64,000 bases of DNA from Microcoleus vaginatus WJT46-NPBG5 (GTDB lineage: Bacteria > Cyanobacteriota > Cyanobacteriia > Cyanobacteriales > Oscillatoriaceae), in contig JAHHHM010000006.1 of assembly GCA_019359355.1 (NCBI GenBank), positions 213,723 to 277,722 on the forward strand. The letters run 5' to 3'. This document shows, one piece after another, positions 29,101 through 35,869 of the stretch. Position 1 is the stretch's first letter. The number at the start of each line of letters is the position of its first letter. The notes beneath the pieces are model-generated. The model was not told the DNA's origin. It did not search any database and saw only the letters and a list, made by a program, of their open reading frames with translations. A program made the position numbers and the translations under genes.

Positions 29101-30422
29101 GCGCTGGCGGTGCCGCTATTGTGGTAGTAGTATGTGTTGCCGTCTTTTGCCCCAACAAAGGCGTCTAAATCGCCGTCGCTGTCAATATCGGCAAAGGTGG
29201 GGGACGCCTGATACCCCACATCCGTGAGGTTGAAGGGGTTGGTTTGGGGGGCGTTGAAGGGTTTAAAGACGTTATCAGCGATTGTCAGGACGGCAGTTTT
29301 GGGACTTCCTACGTTGTAACCGGCAGTTGCAGTGGTAAGGGTGACTTGAACCGTTTCCTCCGGATCGACGACGCTATCGAGAATTGGGGTGACATCAATA
29401 GTTGCACTGGTTTGCCCCGCTGCAATCGTGACACTTTCTGTTAAGGGGGTGTAGTCACTGCCAACCGTGGCAGTGCCGGCAACCGTGTAAGAAATAATTA
29501 CATCTGTTGCTGAAACTTCCGAGAGGGTGACAACAAAGTTGCCGGTAATCGGGGCTGCAGGTTCTGCTTCTGATGGAGGGGTGCCGGCGGTAATACTGGC
29601 AAACAGCCCTTTTTGGTAATAGCGGATTGTGCCGTACACTTCCCCAACAAAGGCGTCTAAATCACCGTCGCTGTCAATATCGGCAAAGGTGGGGGACGCA
29701 CTATACCCCACATCCGTGAAGTTGAAGGCGTTGATTTGGGGGGCGGCAAAGGTTGGGGCGCTGGCGCTGCCTGTATTCTGGTAGTAGTATGTGTTGCCGC
29801 CACTTTCCCCAACAAAGGCGTCTAAATCCCCATCCAAGTCAATATCGGCAAAGGTGGGGGTCGCATTAAACCCCACATCCGTGAAGTTGAAGTTGATTTG
29901 GGGGGCGGCAAAGGTTGGGGCGCTGACGGTGCCTGTATTCTGGTAGTAGTACGTGTTGCCGTTATATTCCCCAACAAAGGCGTCTAAATCATCGTCGCCG
30001 TCAATATCGGCTAAGGTGGGGGACGTATTAGACCCCACAGTCGTGAGGTTGAAGGCGTTGATTTGGGGGGCGGCAAAGGTTGGGGCGCTGGCGTTGCCTG
30101 TATTCTGGTAGTAGTACGTGTTGCCATTGTTAGCCCCAACAAAGGCGTCTAAATCCCCATCCAAGTCAATATCGGCAAAGGTGGGGGACGCGAAATACCC
30201 CACATCCGTGAAGTTGAAGGGGTTGATTTGGGGGGCGGCAAAGGTTGGGGCGCTGGCGGTGCCTGTATTCTGGTAGTAGTACGTCCTGCCTAAACGTTCC
30301 CCAACAAAGGCGTCTAAATCGCCGTCGCTGTCAATATCGGCAAAGGTGGGGGACGTACGAGACCCCACATCTACACCGTTAAAGGGATTATTGCTGCCGG
30401 TTTGTTCTTGAAAAGTTGCCAT
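23115..30422 (-). CDS. Giant FG-GAP/Calx-beta/cadherin-like RTX surface or secreted protein (2435 aa)
   Basis: A paralog of the 1948-aa protein, with the same first 21 residues and nearly the same ribosome-binding leader. Order: five FG-GAP-like repeats (about 1-275), a Calx-beta domain (about 285-385), a second block of five FG-GAP-like repeats (about 386-660), more Calx-beta-like domains, about eight 95-residue cadherin-like domains, two He_PIG/dystroglycan-type Ig domains (LPSWLSFNPTTRTFSGTP and LPAWLSFDPQTRTISGTP), a Pro/Thr-rich linker of PTPAP repeats, and a long C-terminal RTX array with a conserved tail. No Sec signal, so type I secretion is inferred. Differences from its paralog are extra domains rather than point changes, pointing to domain shuffling after duplication. 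Confidence 0.9.
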   Translation of the reverse strand: MATFQEQTGSNNPFNGVDVGSRTSPTFADIDSDGDLDAFVGERLGRTYYYQNTGTASAPTFAAPQINPFNFTDVGYFASPTFADIDLDGDLDAFVGANNGNTYYYQNTGNASAPTFAAPQINAFNLTTVGSNTSPTLADIDGDDDLDAFVGEYNGNTYYYQNTGTVSAPTFAAPQINFNFTDVGFNATPTFADIDLDGDLDAFVGESGGNTYYYQNTGSASAPTFAAPQINAFNFTDVGYSASPTFADIDSDGDLDAFVGEVYGTIRYYQKGLFASITAGTPPSEAEPAAPITGNFVVTLSEVSATDVIISYTVAGTATVGSDYTPLTESVTIAAGQTSATIDVTPILDSVVDPEETVQVTLTTATAGYNVGSPKTAVLTIADNVFKPFNAPQTNPFNLTDVGYQASPTFADIDSDGDLDAFVGAKDGNTYYYHNSGTASAPAFAAPPEINPFNLTKVWSNASPTFADIDSDGDLDAFVGARDGNTSYYQNTGTALNPAFAAPQINPFNLTNAGYNAFPTLADIDSDGDLDAFVGAKDGRTSYYQNTGTALNPAFAAPQINPFNLTDVGDYASPTFADIDSDGDLDAFVGARDGNTSYYRNDGGTASAPAFAAPQINPFNFTDVGNSASPTFADIDSDGDLDAFIGANDGTIHYYQGSTPIVSIAAGTSPAEGGATGSFTLTLSEPATDNFTVAYIVGGSATTGTDYTALTGTVTFAPGATTATINIVATDDAFIDPDETVTVTLTDTASYNLAVSPNNTATLTIADNDIEYAIVNSDGEVSPIVTESNTGTTNVPYKIFRDGRTDVASSVDLSFGGTATNGSDYNIQATGTGITLTGNTVNFAAGATEATITLNVAGDVVDEDDEEIQISLTPSTTPVGFQAATNSNFTSATLTITDDDTAGFTISPADVTLNTNEAGGTATFTIQLDTQPTADVSIAFTSSNTAEGTVTPSVTFNSTNWNTAQTVTLTGIDDNVVDGEIAYQINGTVSSTDTKYSALTFPAIDASNTDNDSAGVTITQSAGITSVAETGATDTYTIALNTIPTGSVQITATADTQTEISLDGTTFSNSITFTRTDKTAQTITVRAINDSVVENNHAGTITHTISNSAASEYLTTLVINPVTVNITDANQPPTLIDISKPGTEDSVITFMAADFTGAFTDVNLDSLTRIQIASLPSSGSLTLNGVAVTAAQEIDSANLGNLTFTPNANFNGNVSFDWNGFDGIAYATTNATVNLNITPVNDAPIVTNIAKVAEEDTTISFTSADFTGTFSDVDANSLTKIQITTLPANGTLSLNGVAVAANQEIDFAALGNLTFTPTANFTGSTSFNWNGFDGTVYAVAGATVNLTLNAINDLPVLSNLSLSGDEDTAISFTAANFTNAFTDADGDSLTKIKITALPAQGNLTLNGVSVATNQEIAVADLGSLTFTPNPNFNGTLSLGWNGFDGTSYSANTAQINLTVNPINDLPVVSTVSKIGSAGIAIAFASADFQTAFGDLDNDSLSKIQITSLPGNGSLTLNGVAVTANQEIETAALASLAFTPNAGFSGVITFGWNGFDGTAYATAGANVSLAVDVINTAPTLVNIAKVGNENADIAFTTADFTSQFIDADNNPLALVKITSLPSNGTLKLSGISVTANQEIEAAALGNLVFSPNANFDGATSFSWTAFDGIAYATAGASVNITVNNVNNLPVVSTVVKQGDEDTNIVFAVTDFTNAFGDLDSENLAKIQLTSLPENGTLSLAGAAVTVNQEIAVAELNNLSFTPNANFNGAVTFNWNGSDGTAYAATGSTVSLTVNAVNDPPTLSAAISDQLAVQNTAFNFTVAENTFTDVDGDTLTYSASLENGGALPSWLSFNPTTRTFSGTPNPDDLGAVNVKVTASDGVATTSDVLTLTVNATANTAPVVATPISDRTATAGTVFSYTFAENTFVDADGDALTYTLTLADGSPLPAWLSFDPQTRTISGTPPEGTAATLDVLVTAKDIAGASAGDSFNLAVSVPTPAPNPTPAPTPNPTPAPTPAPTPIRIPASTPTPTPPDTSCLCDIFPTPSLVVGTIIPNIVESNFTGGNSEDAFLGSAAGEAFYGEGGHDIIMAMESNDNVYGGDGDDLLFGNIGADYIDAGVGNDLVFGGQDADGILGGDGDDIVLGDIGNDTILGGAGNDLLFGNKGDDFIDGESGNDTIFGGKEQDALLGNAGDDVVLGDIGNDIILGGAGNDLLFGNVGADFIDGGDGNDTIFGGKDNDILKGSLGDDILLGDIGNDTLCGGEGNDSVFGNAGDDIMDGCEGDDSLYGGKDSDTLIGNVGNDLLNGELGDDSLFGNIGSDTLDGGDGNDSLYGGQENDFLTGGNGDDVLIGDLGNDILTGGAGSDRFVLKGGAGSDTIADFTDGEDFLGLTAGLKFENLTISAGNNATLIHAGDELLASLNGAVAGFIDVNDFVPV
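23290..24200 (-). repeat. RTX nonapeptide repeat array of the 2435-aa protein
   Basis: 27-bp steps encoding GGxGxDxLx, with a longer repeated unit (GDIGNDxILGGAGNDLLFGN type) recurring at least three times. Confidence 0.85.
28450..29265 (-). repeat. Second FG-GAP DNA repeat block
   Basis: Five roughly 165-bp units, highly similar at DNA level, each with the segment encoding FADIDSDGDLDAFVGA and a run reading GATTTGGGGGGCGGC on the plus strand. The similarity exceeds what the protein needs, implying recent amplification or gene conversion. Confidence 0.85.
29600..30422 (-). repeat. First FG-GAP DNA repeat block
   Basis: Another five units of the same family at the 5' end of the gene, again nearly identical in DNA to the block at 28450-29265. 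Confidence 0.85.
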
Positions 30423-30488
30423 TTTTAGTTTCTCCTAATTTGAGTACAAGATATGCTTTTCCGTAGAAATCAGTCGATTAGATGCTGA

Positions 30489-30610
30489 TTAACTTAGTTG
30501 CCTGAAATTATTAATATCGATGCAGCCAAAAACTGCCCCATTTAAGGAGGTTAATGCTTCATAAATACTAATAATTTTGATAGCTACAATATTGCCGCTA
30601 GTAACGTAGA
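30489..30610 (-). pseudogene. Decayed C-terminal relic of a third giant RTX gene
   Basis: The minus strand reads EALTSLNGAVFGCIDINNF and then a stop at 30489, which aligns with the C-terminal LLASLNGAVAGFIDVNDF of the 2435-aa protein. The residues before it (TSGNIVAIKIISIY) align with ISAGNNATLIHAGD. The plus-strand DNA is also visibly similar to 23125-23230. No RTX repeats or upstream body remain. Confidence 0.7.
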
Positions 30611-31109
30611 ACCTGAACGAGGCAGTCCGAAAATAAAATGTATGTTGTCAAGGGATATATTTACCTTTTTTATTCAGTCCTCTCAAATCAATTCTTACCC
30701 CAATTTTTTCTGCAACGCGAAGGCTGAGGCGCGCGACAATAAAAACCCTACCAGAAGTTGATTGTTTCCTTCTGCATTGCGAGTAAACGTTGACCTGGAA
30801 CGAAAAGCAATCTCAGTATAAAAGTCGTGTTCCTAAAGTGAAAATCAATGCAAGATAGTAGGTGTTCCCATAACCTGAGATACACTGACTCCCAAGACTC
30901 CTCGAAAATTTGATTTCCCGAACTGCCTCATCCAATCGGAAATATCTTTCTTCTTTTCCAGAGCCAGGGGAGATGCAACGGCTGAAGCTCACGAACTAAG
31001 AAGTCTTGGTAATGCTCTATTTTGCCTTTGTGTCTGTCTATCCGTTACAATCTCTAGACACTTAAGCTAAGTATTGCACAAAATTGCCGGCTTCAACAGT
31101 AATTTTCAT

Positions 31110-31207
31110 TTATAGCAGTTCCAACACAGGTGCGGTACAAAGGAATTCATGATTATTAGGCTTTCCAGCCCTGAATGTATACCTGATAAGGCCGAAAGCT
31201 GCTATAA
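31110..31207. mobile_element. MITE-like element with terminal inverted repeats
   Basis: TTATAGCAGTT at 31110-31120 and AGCTGCTATAA at 31197-31207 form an 11-bp terminal inverted repeat with one mismatch, bounding 98 bp with no coding capacity. TA at the tips suggests an IS630/Tc1-type non-autonomous element. Target duplication is not clear. Confidence 0.4.
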
Positions 31208-32148
31208 TTTAATATAAAGATTTAGCTTTTTATCTAATTTTTTTGTGAAGTTTGCAAATAAACCGTCAAGATTTATCGCTCGTGCCGGTTAAGCTGCCTT
31301 TAAGTTAAATGTTCTCCTTCACTTCATCATTCTAATTTTAGACTCATTTTGCTCACTTACTGTTCTGATCTAAATCACTTTTACTTTGCGATCTTTATCA
31401 CCCTTTTTTTAAAGTTAAAATAAAATAATTTTATTTTTAATATATAAGCTAATTCGGGACGAGATGAGAGACTATCTTCCCTTATTACCTGCCGATCATC
31501 TAGAAATTTTAATAAGTAGTGGTGCTTGTCCGTTGCCGATATTTTCTGCTATATAAACTTAATTTGTTAAAAAATGCCGGCATCACCCTAAAGCTAGTCA
31601 AAGCCCTAGGAATTTAAAATAGCAAGAAGCAGGAAATTGATATAAACAAAAAAAGTAATTTAGACAAACAAAAATTTAAATTTTCAATAAAAATGATTAA
31701 TACTTTAATTAACTTTACTTAATTAAGCTAATTGATTTTAAAGATTATAGAATGTCAGGTTTTAGTAAATAACATACCTTTTAGTTGATTTTTTATAAAA
31801 TAAATTTGTGTGTGCATCCAAGCTTTTACTGCCGAATAAATATTTATGCGATGTTTTCCTAAAACTCACTTAATACAGCCTGGAAGCAATAAAAACCTTC
31901 TGGAAAGAGATTTAGGTAAAAATCGGCATAATTTAGTCGTTGTAGAAAAAAATCAGTATTAATACTTATTGAATGAGTGAAAAGGTAGCTTGTATTCTGC
32001 AAATAGAGCTTTAAACTAAATAAAGTGGCTTGGTGCTAGTTTTGTTCAATCAACTATAAAAATAAAAACCGAGCCGGCGCGACACTAAACTTTCAGACTC
32101 TAATCCTGGATAGCCTGAGTGCCAGGGATCAATCAGGGAGGACATAAA

Positions 32149-32301
32149 AGGTTCTACAGTTTTTTAGCTGAAGTGATACAGAGAGCAGAAACTTGGGAAG
32201 GCTAAAGAATAAACTTCTGTAGAACCTATGCGCGGACATCAGCAGAGGCAGAACATTGAACTAACCCTTTCAGCCTAAGAGTGATTCAGTTTACTCACTT
32301 A
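32149..32301 (+). promoter_or_regulatory. Structured leader upstream of pilT
   Basis: AGGTTCTACAG (32149-32159) pairs perfectly with CTGTAGAACCT (32217-32227), with inner pairing TTTAGC/GCTAAA. A second stem-loop follows at 32273-32301 (CCTAAG...CTTAGG with TGA/TCA inside). Together they sit 130-280 nt before the pilT start and could be a 5' UTR element or a separate small RNA. No known riboswitch class was recognised. Confidence 0.4.
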
Positions 32302-32431
32302 GGGAGAACAACCCGCTGGGGGTAAACACGCCGGCATCTATAGACTCTTATATTCAGGTTATGGCCTTGGCCAAACTCGACTCAGTAGTTTGCATCTCAA
32401 AGCTTTATTCATCAATCAGAAGTAGTGCCCA

Positions 32432-33769
32432 ATGACACAATCTAATCGTCCACCCGTTCCGCCCCCACCTGGTGTACCCCGCGTTCCTCCCATGCCACCC
32501 CCACCAGGCCGGCCCCCAGCACCTCCAGCTAGTATGACAGCGGGGACGGCAGCAGCCGGCACGACTCAGCGACAGTCTTCACAAACAATGACAATGCCGG
32601 CAGCACCTCCGCCGGCAGCGCCTCCAGCAGCCACGAACCAGGCTCAACAAACTCGCCCACCAGCGGCAGCAGCATCGGCAACTCCGAAAGCCTCAGCATC
32701 CACCGGCGCGCAGCCAACCTTAAGGGCAATGGTCGCGGTTGCTAACGAAAAAGGGTGTTCTGATATTCACTTAGGCGTCAATGAAGCCCCTCGTTTCCGC
32801 AGTCGGGGCGACATCGTACCCACCGAGTGGCCGGTAACCGATTTAGATACGTTTATGGGTTGGCTGCAGGAAGTGCTGACGGATGAAGAAATTCGGCAGT
32901 TTCAAGAACACCTAGACTTTGACGGTGCAGCAGATTTAGGCTTTGTCCGCATCCGGATTAATATTTTTGATAGTTTAGCCGGCCCAGCAATGGTGTTGCG
33001 CTTGATCGGATCACAGATCCTGACGATGGAACAGCTAAAACTGCCACCAGTATTCAAGGATCTGTGCCACTACCATAAAGGGTTACTTTTGGTGACAGGG
33101 CCAACGGGTTCCGGTAAGTCCACGACAATGGCAGCCATGATGGATTACATCAATAAAAACATGGCTAAACATATCATCACCATTGAAGACCCGGTTGAAT
33201 TTGTCCATGTCAGCCAAAAATGCTTGATCAAGCACCGAGAAGTCGGTCGGCACACCCTAGAATTTAAAAACGCCCTGAAAGCCGCTTTGCGGGAAGACCC
33301 GGATATGATGCTGGTGGGGGAAATTCGAGATCAAGAAACGATTAATATTGCCCTGAAAGCTGCTTCAACGGGTCACTTAGTGGCAGGAACCCTGCACACA
33401 AACAGCGCCATTAAAACGATTGAGCGGATTATGGGGATGTTCCCCCCTGCTGAACAGCCGGCGATGCGAGTGTCTCTAGCAGAATCTCTCGTGGCAATTA
33501 TCGCTCAAGGTTTGTGCAAAACTACAGACGGCAAGCGCGCTGCATATCACGACATTATGATCGCCACGGATGCGATTAGGGAATACATCATCAAAGGGGA
33601 AATGGAGGAAATTAACCAAGTGATGCTCAAGTCCGAGTTCGATGGCATGATCACCATGAACAAGGCACTATTTAACCTTTATCAAGAAGGTCGCATCACG
33701 GAGGAAATTGCATTAGAAATGTCGCCTACTCCTAATGAAATGGCACAGTTCTTGCGAGGACGTATCTAA
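32432..33769 (+). CDS. pilT: Type IV pilus retraction ATPase PilT-like
   Basis: A 445-aa AAA+ ATPase powering pilus retraction. Residues 1-95 are a Pro/Ala-rich low-complexity extension (PPPPG-type). The PilT core follows: CSDIHLGVNEAPRFR, Walker A GPTGSGKSTT at about 226-235, Asp box ITIEDPVEF, Walker B DMMLVGEIRDQET, and His box GTLHTNSA. The C-terminus carries an AIREYI-like motif and ends SPTPNEMAQFLRGRI. The zinc CxxC motifs of PilB are absent. The long N-terminal extension and this C-terminus recall the cyanobacterial PilT2 paralog, which has been tied to phototaxis; that subtype call is tentative. Next downstream on the same strand is a KaiB-like gene. Confidence 0.88.
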   Translation: MTQSNRPPVPPPPGVPRVPPMPPPPGRPPAPPASMTAGTAAAGTTQRQSSQTMTMPAAPPPAAPPAATNQAQQTRPPAAAASATPKASASTGAQPTLRAMVAVANEKGCSDIHLGVNEAPRFRSRGDIVPTEWPVTDLDTFMGWLQEVLTDEEIRQFQEHLDFDGAADLGFVRIRINIFDSLAGPAMVLRLIGSQILTMEQLKLPPVFKDLCHYHKGLLLVTGPTGSGKSTTMAAMMDYINKNMAKHIITIEDPVEFVHVSQKCLIKHREVGRHTLEFKNALKAALREDPDMMLVGEIRDQETINIALKAASTGHLVAGTLHTNSAIKTIERIMGMFPPAEQPAMRVSLAESLVAIIAQGLCKTTDGKRAAYHDIMIATDAIREYIIKGEMEEINQVMLKSEFDGMITMNKALFNLYQEGRITEEIALEMSPTPNEMAQFLRGRI

Positions 33770-33923
33770 AGAAGGATGAAAACTTTAGGTATTTGAGCAA
33801 AAATAAATTAGGGATCACGAAGAGAAGGATAAAACATAGAAGTATTTACACTTCCTGTTTGCTCCCTCACCCCAGATTCTCTAAAAAATTTATACGCTCA
33901 CCAGTGTTCTGAGTTCTGTTGTT

Positions 33924-34709
33924 ATGAATTATAGAGCGAAGTTTAAAGAGACTAAGAACTCAGCAGCTTCTCTCCCCCAAGTGTTTAAAGGCATTGCCTT
34001 GTTTACGCCTGGGGGAGATTTGATTTATTGCATTGATCCCAGTAAGCACAGCCGGTGGCACCTGAATTTGTGTGCAGCGCTTCAGGAAAGACTGGGTTTA
34101 CCAGAACCCCCCCATTTTTTGGTGCCCGGATACACGGCAACAATTGACCGATGGATTGATCCTTACACTCAGCAGCTAAGGATTTCTGCGGAGGCTCATG
34201 CGCCGGTTTTACGGCATCAAGCACTTCTGAATGCAGTTTTTAATACAGGTGAATTGGTTTGGCAAGTTGCGCCGTGGCTAGAGCAATTGTGCAATCCAAT
34301 GGTATTGGCAACCTATCGCTCGCAGTTTCCCCAGCTTTGGGAAGATCACGACCTTGTAATCCGTGTAGAACGCACCGGCATCGATGTTCCAGCCTCTGCA
34401 GAGCCGGTGATCTTCGCACCTGAGCGAGTAGAAACGAAAGGCTATATTTTGCGCCTATTTGTTGGTAAAAATAATGCCGCAACCGAACGCACTTTGGAGC
34501 GGTTGCACCAGCTTTTAGAACGGGCGATTAGCTGTCCTTACACGCTGAAAGTGATTGATATTTTTAAACATCCAGAGCAAGCAGAAGCCGATCAAGTTTC
34601 TGCAACGCCCACTCTGGTTAAAGTCTGGCCACGACCTGTCCGGCGGATTGTGGGCGAGTTAGAGAATGCCGGCGAAATTCTGCGAGTCTTAGGCACTTTG
34701 GATAGCTAG
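33924..34709 (+). CDS. Protein with C-terminal KaiB-like domain and novel N-terminal domain
   Basis: A 261-aa protein. Residues about 172-258 align with KaiB: KGYILRLFVGKNNAATERT, then LKVIDIFKHPEQAEADQVSATPT and RPVRRIVGELENAGEIL, keeping the KaiB core motifs (LKVIDV, ATPTL, PPVRRIIG). The first about 150 residues are a separate globular region that I do not recognise, rich in Trp and Pro (HSRWHLNLC, RWIDPYTQQL). It is not KaiB itself (about 100 aa) nor SasA, which has a kinase domain. It sits 154 bp after pilT on the same strand, which suggests a link between clock-type folding switches and pili. No kaiA or kaiC is in the window. Confidence 0.8.
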   Translation: MNYRAKFKETKNSAASLPQVFKGIALFTPGGDLIYCIDPSKHSRWHLNLCAALQERLGLPEPPHFLVPGYTATIDRWIDPYTQQLRISAEAHAPVLRHQALLNAVFNTGELVWQVAPWLEQLCNPMVLATYRSQFPQLWEDHDLVIRVERTGIDVPASAEPVIFAPERVETKGYILRLFVGKNNAATERTLERLHQLLERAISCPYTLKVIDIFKHPEQAEADQVSATPTLVKVWPRPVRRIVGELENAGEILRVLGTLDS

Positions 34710-34780
34710 GCGATCACAAACAAAGCTTGGGGAAACAAGCCGGTAAAGTGGTTAATTTATAGGTTTCAAAAGATGGTAGT

Positions 34781-35764
34781 TCAGGAAGAAGATGACTCCT
34801 GTTTTATCAAATTTGCTTGCTTTGCTTCTACCATCATTCGCACCACATCCTGCATCTTGTATTTCGCCTGCCAACCGAGCTGTTCCCGCGCCTTAGCTGG
34901 ATGACCTCTGCCGACTGCAATATCTGTGGGCCGGTAAAAAGTTTTATCAATAACAACGTGTTCCTGCCAGTCTAGTCCTAGACACGCAAAAGCTGTCGCC
35001 ACAAAATCTTCTAACTTATTACTCTCGCCGGTTGCAATTACATAATCATCAGGCTTTTCCTGTTGCAACATTAAATACATTGCCTCAACATATTCTGGTG
35101 CCCAGCCCCAGTCCCGCCGAACTGAAATATCACCTAAACGCAACTTTTCTTGACTTCCCTGAGCAATTGCGCAAGCACCGGCAACAATCTTTTGCGTGAC
35201 GAAGCGCCCAGGCCGCAGCGGAGACTCATGGTTAAATAGGATGCCAGAACAAGCAAATAGACCGTAAGCTTCCCGATAGTTCGCTACTTCCCAAAACGCT
35301 GCAGCTTTTGCCACAGCATAGGGGCTTCGGGGACGAAAGGGAGTGGTTTCATTGGCTGAGGCATCGCGAGTATCGCCAAAACACTCACTGGAGCCGGCAT
35401 TATAAATTTTAATCGGTGCGCCGGTGAAGCGCAGCGCCTCTAGTAAATTTAGGGTGCCGGTGGTAATACTTTCCAAAGTCTCCACCGGCTGCTCAAAAGA
35501 CAGCCCCACGGAACTTTGCCCTGCCAGATTGTAAACCTCATCCGGCTGCATTTTCATGAGTACCTGCAGCACGCTGCGAAAATCAGTCAGAGACATTGAC
35601 TCTAATTTCACCTGTTCCCGAATACCCAAGCGGACTAAATTCCCAAAAGAAGACATTTGGGCATCCCGTGACGTGCCACAGACCACATAACCTTTTTCCA
35701 GAAGTAACTTGGCTAGATATGCCCCATCCTGACCCGATATCCCACAAATTAGAGCTGTTTTCAT
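34781..35764 (-). CDS. gmd: GDP-mannose 4,6-dehydratase
   Basis: A 327-aa extended short-chain dehydrogenase producing GDP-4-keto-6-deoxymannose, the precursor of GDP-fucose or related sugars for surface glycans. It shows the Rossmann motif CGISGQDGAYLAKLL, NLAGQSSVGLSF, the active-site SSE region (NAGSSECFG), the YAVAK catalytic Tyr-Lys, and the FNHESPLRPGRFVTQKI signature typical of Gmd. C-terminal RPTDIAVGRGHPAKAREQLGW is also characteristic. Its usual partner GDP-fucose synthase (wcaG) is not adjacent. It is convergent with the KaiB-like gene. Confidence 0.94.
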   Translation of the reverse strand: MKTALICGISGQDGAYLAKLLLEKGYVVCGTSRDAQMSSFGNLVRLGIREQVKLESMSLTDFRSVLQVLMKMQPDEVYNLAGQSSVGLSFEQPVETLESITTGTLNLLEALRFTGAPIKIYNAGSSECFGDTRDASANETTPFRPRSPYAVAKAAAFWEVANYREAYGLFACSGILFNHESPLRPGRFVTQKIVAGACAIAQGSQEKLRLGDISVRRDWGWAPEYVEAMYLMLQQEKPDDYVIATGESNKLEDFVATAFACLGLDWQEHVVIDKTFYRPTDIAVGRGHPAKAREQLGWQAKYKMQDVVRMMVEAKQANLIKQESSSS

Positions 35765-35810
35765 ATTGCTGATCTCCTCTAAAGTCTTCGTTCAATTAAT
35801 AGATATGGTG

Positions 35811-35843
35811 AAGGCAAAAGACAAGGGTTCTGCCTTTTGCCTT
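35811..35843 (-). terminator. Hairpin after alpha/beta hydrolase gene
   Basis: AAGGCAAAAG (35811-35820) and CTTTTGCCTT (35834-35843) form a perfect 10-bp stem, 27 nt past the hydrolase stop. The T run after the stem is weak on the minus strand. Confidence 0.45.
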
Positions 35844-35869
35844 TTCACTTATACTCAACCGGCATCCTT

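Larger units (their letters stand above)
30611..32431. other. AT-rich gene desert between giant gene and pilT
   Basis: About 1.8 kb without a supported gene. It contains a MITE-like element (31110-31207), long AT-rich tracts (31380-31450, 31640-31800), and a structured leader just before pilT. A short minus-strand frame near 30950-31060 is closed by stops and I cannot assign it; it may be another relic. Confidence 0.5.

Noticed and set aside
30950..31070. Short minus-strand frame of about 40 codons in the gene desert
   Set aside because: Closed by stops on both sides and not recognisable; kept only as a possible relic in the region description.
34781..35764. A surface-glycan cluster of gmd with wecB
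   Set aside because: They are about 20 kb apart with unrelated genes between, so no cluster is supported.
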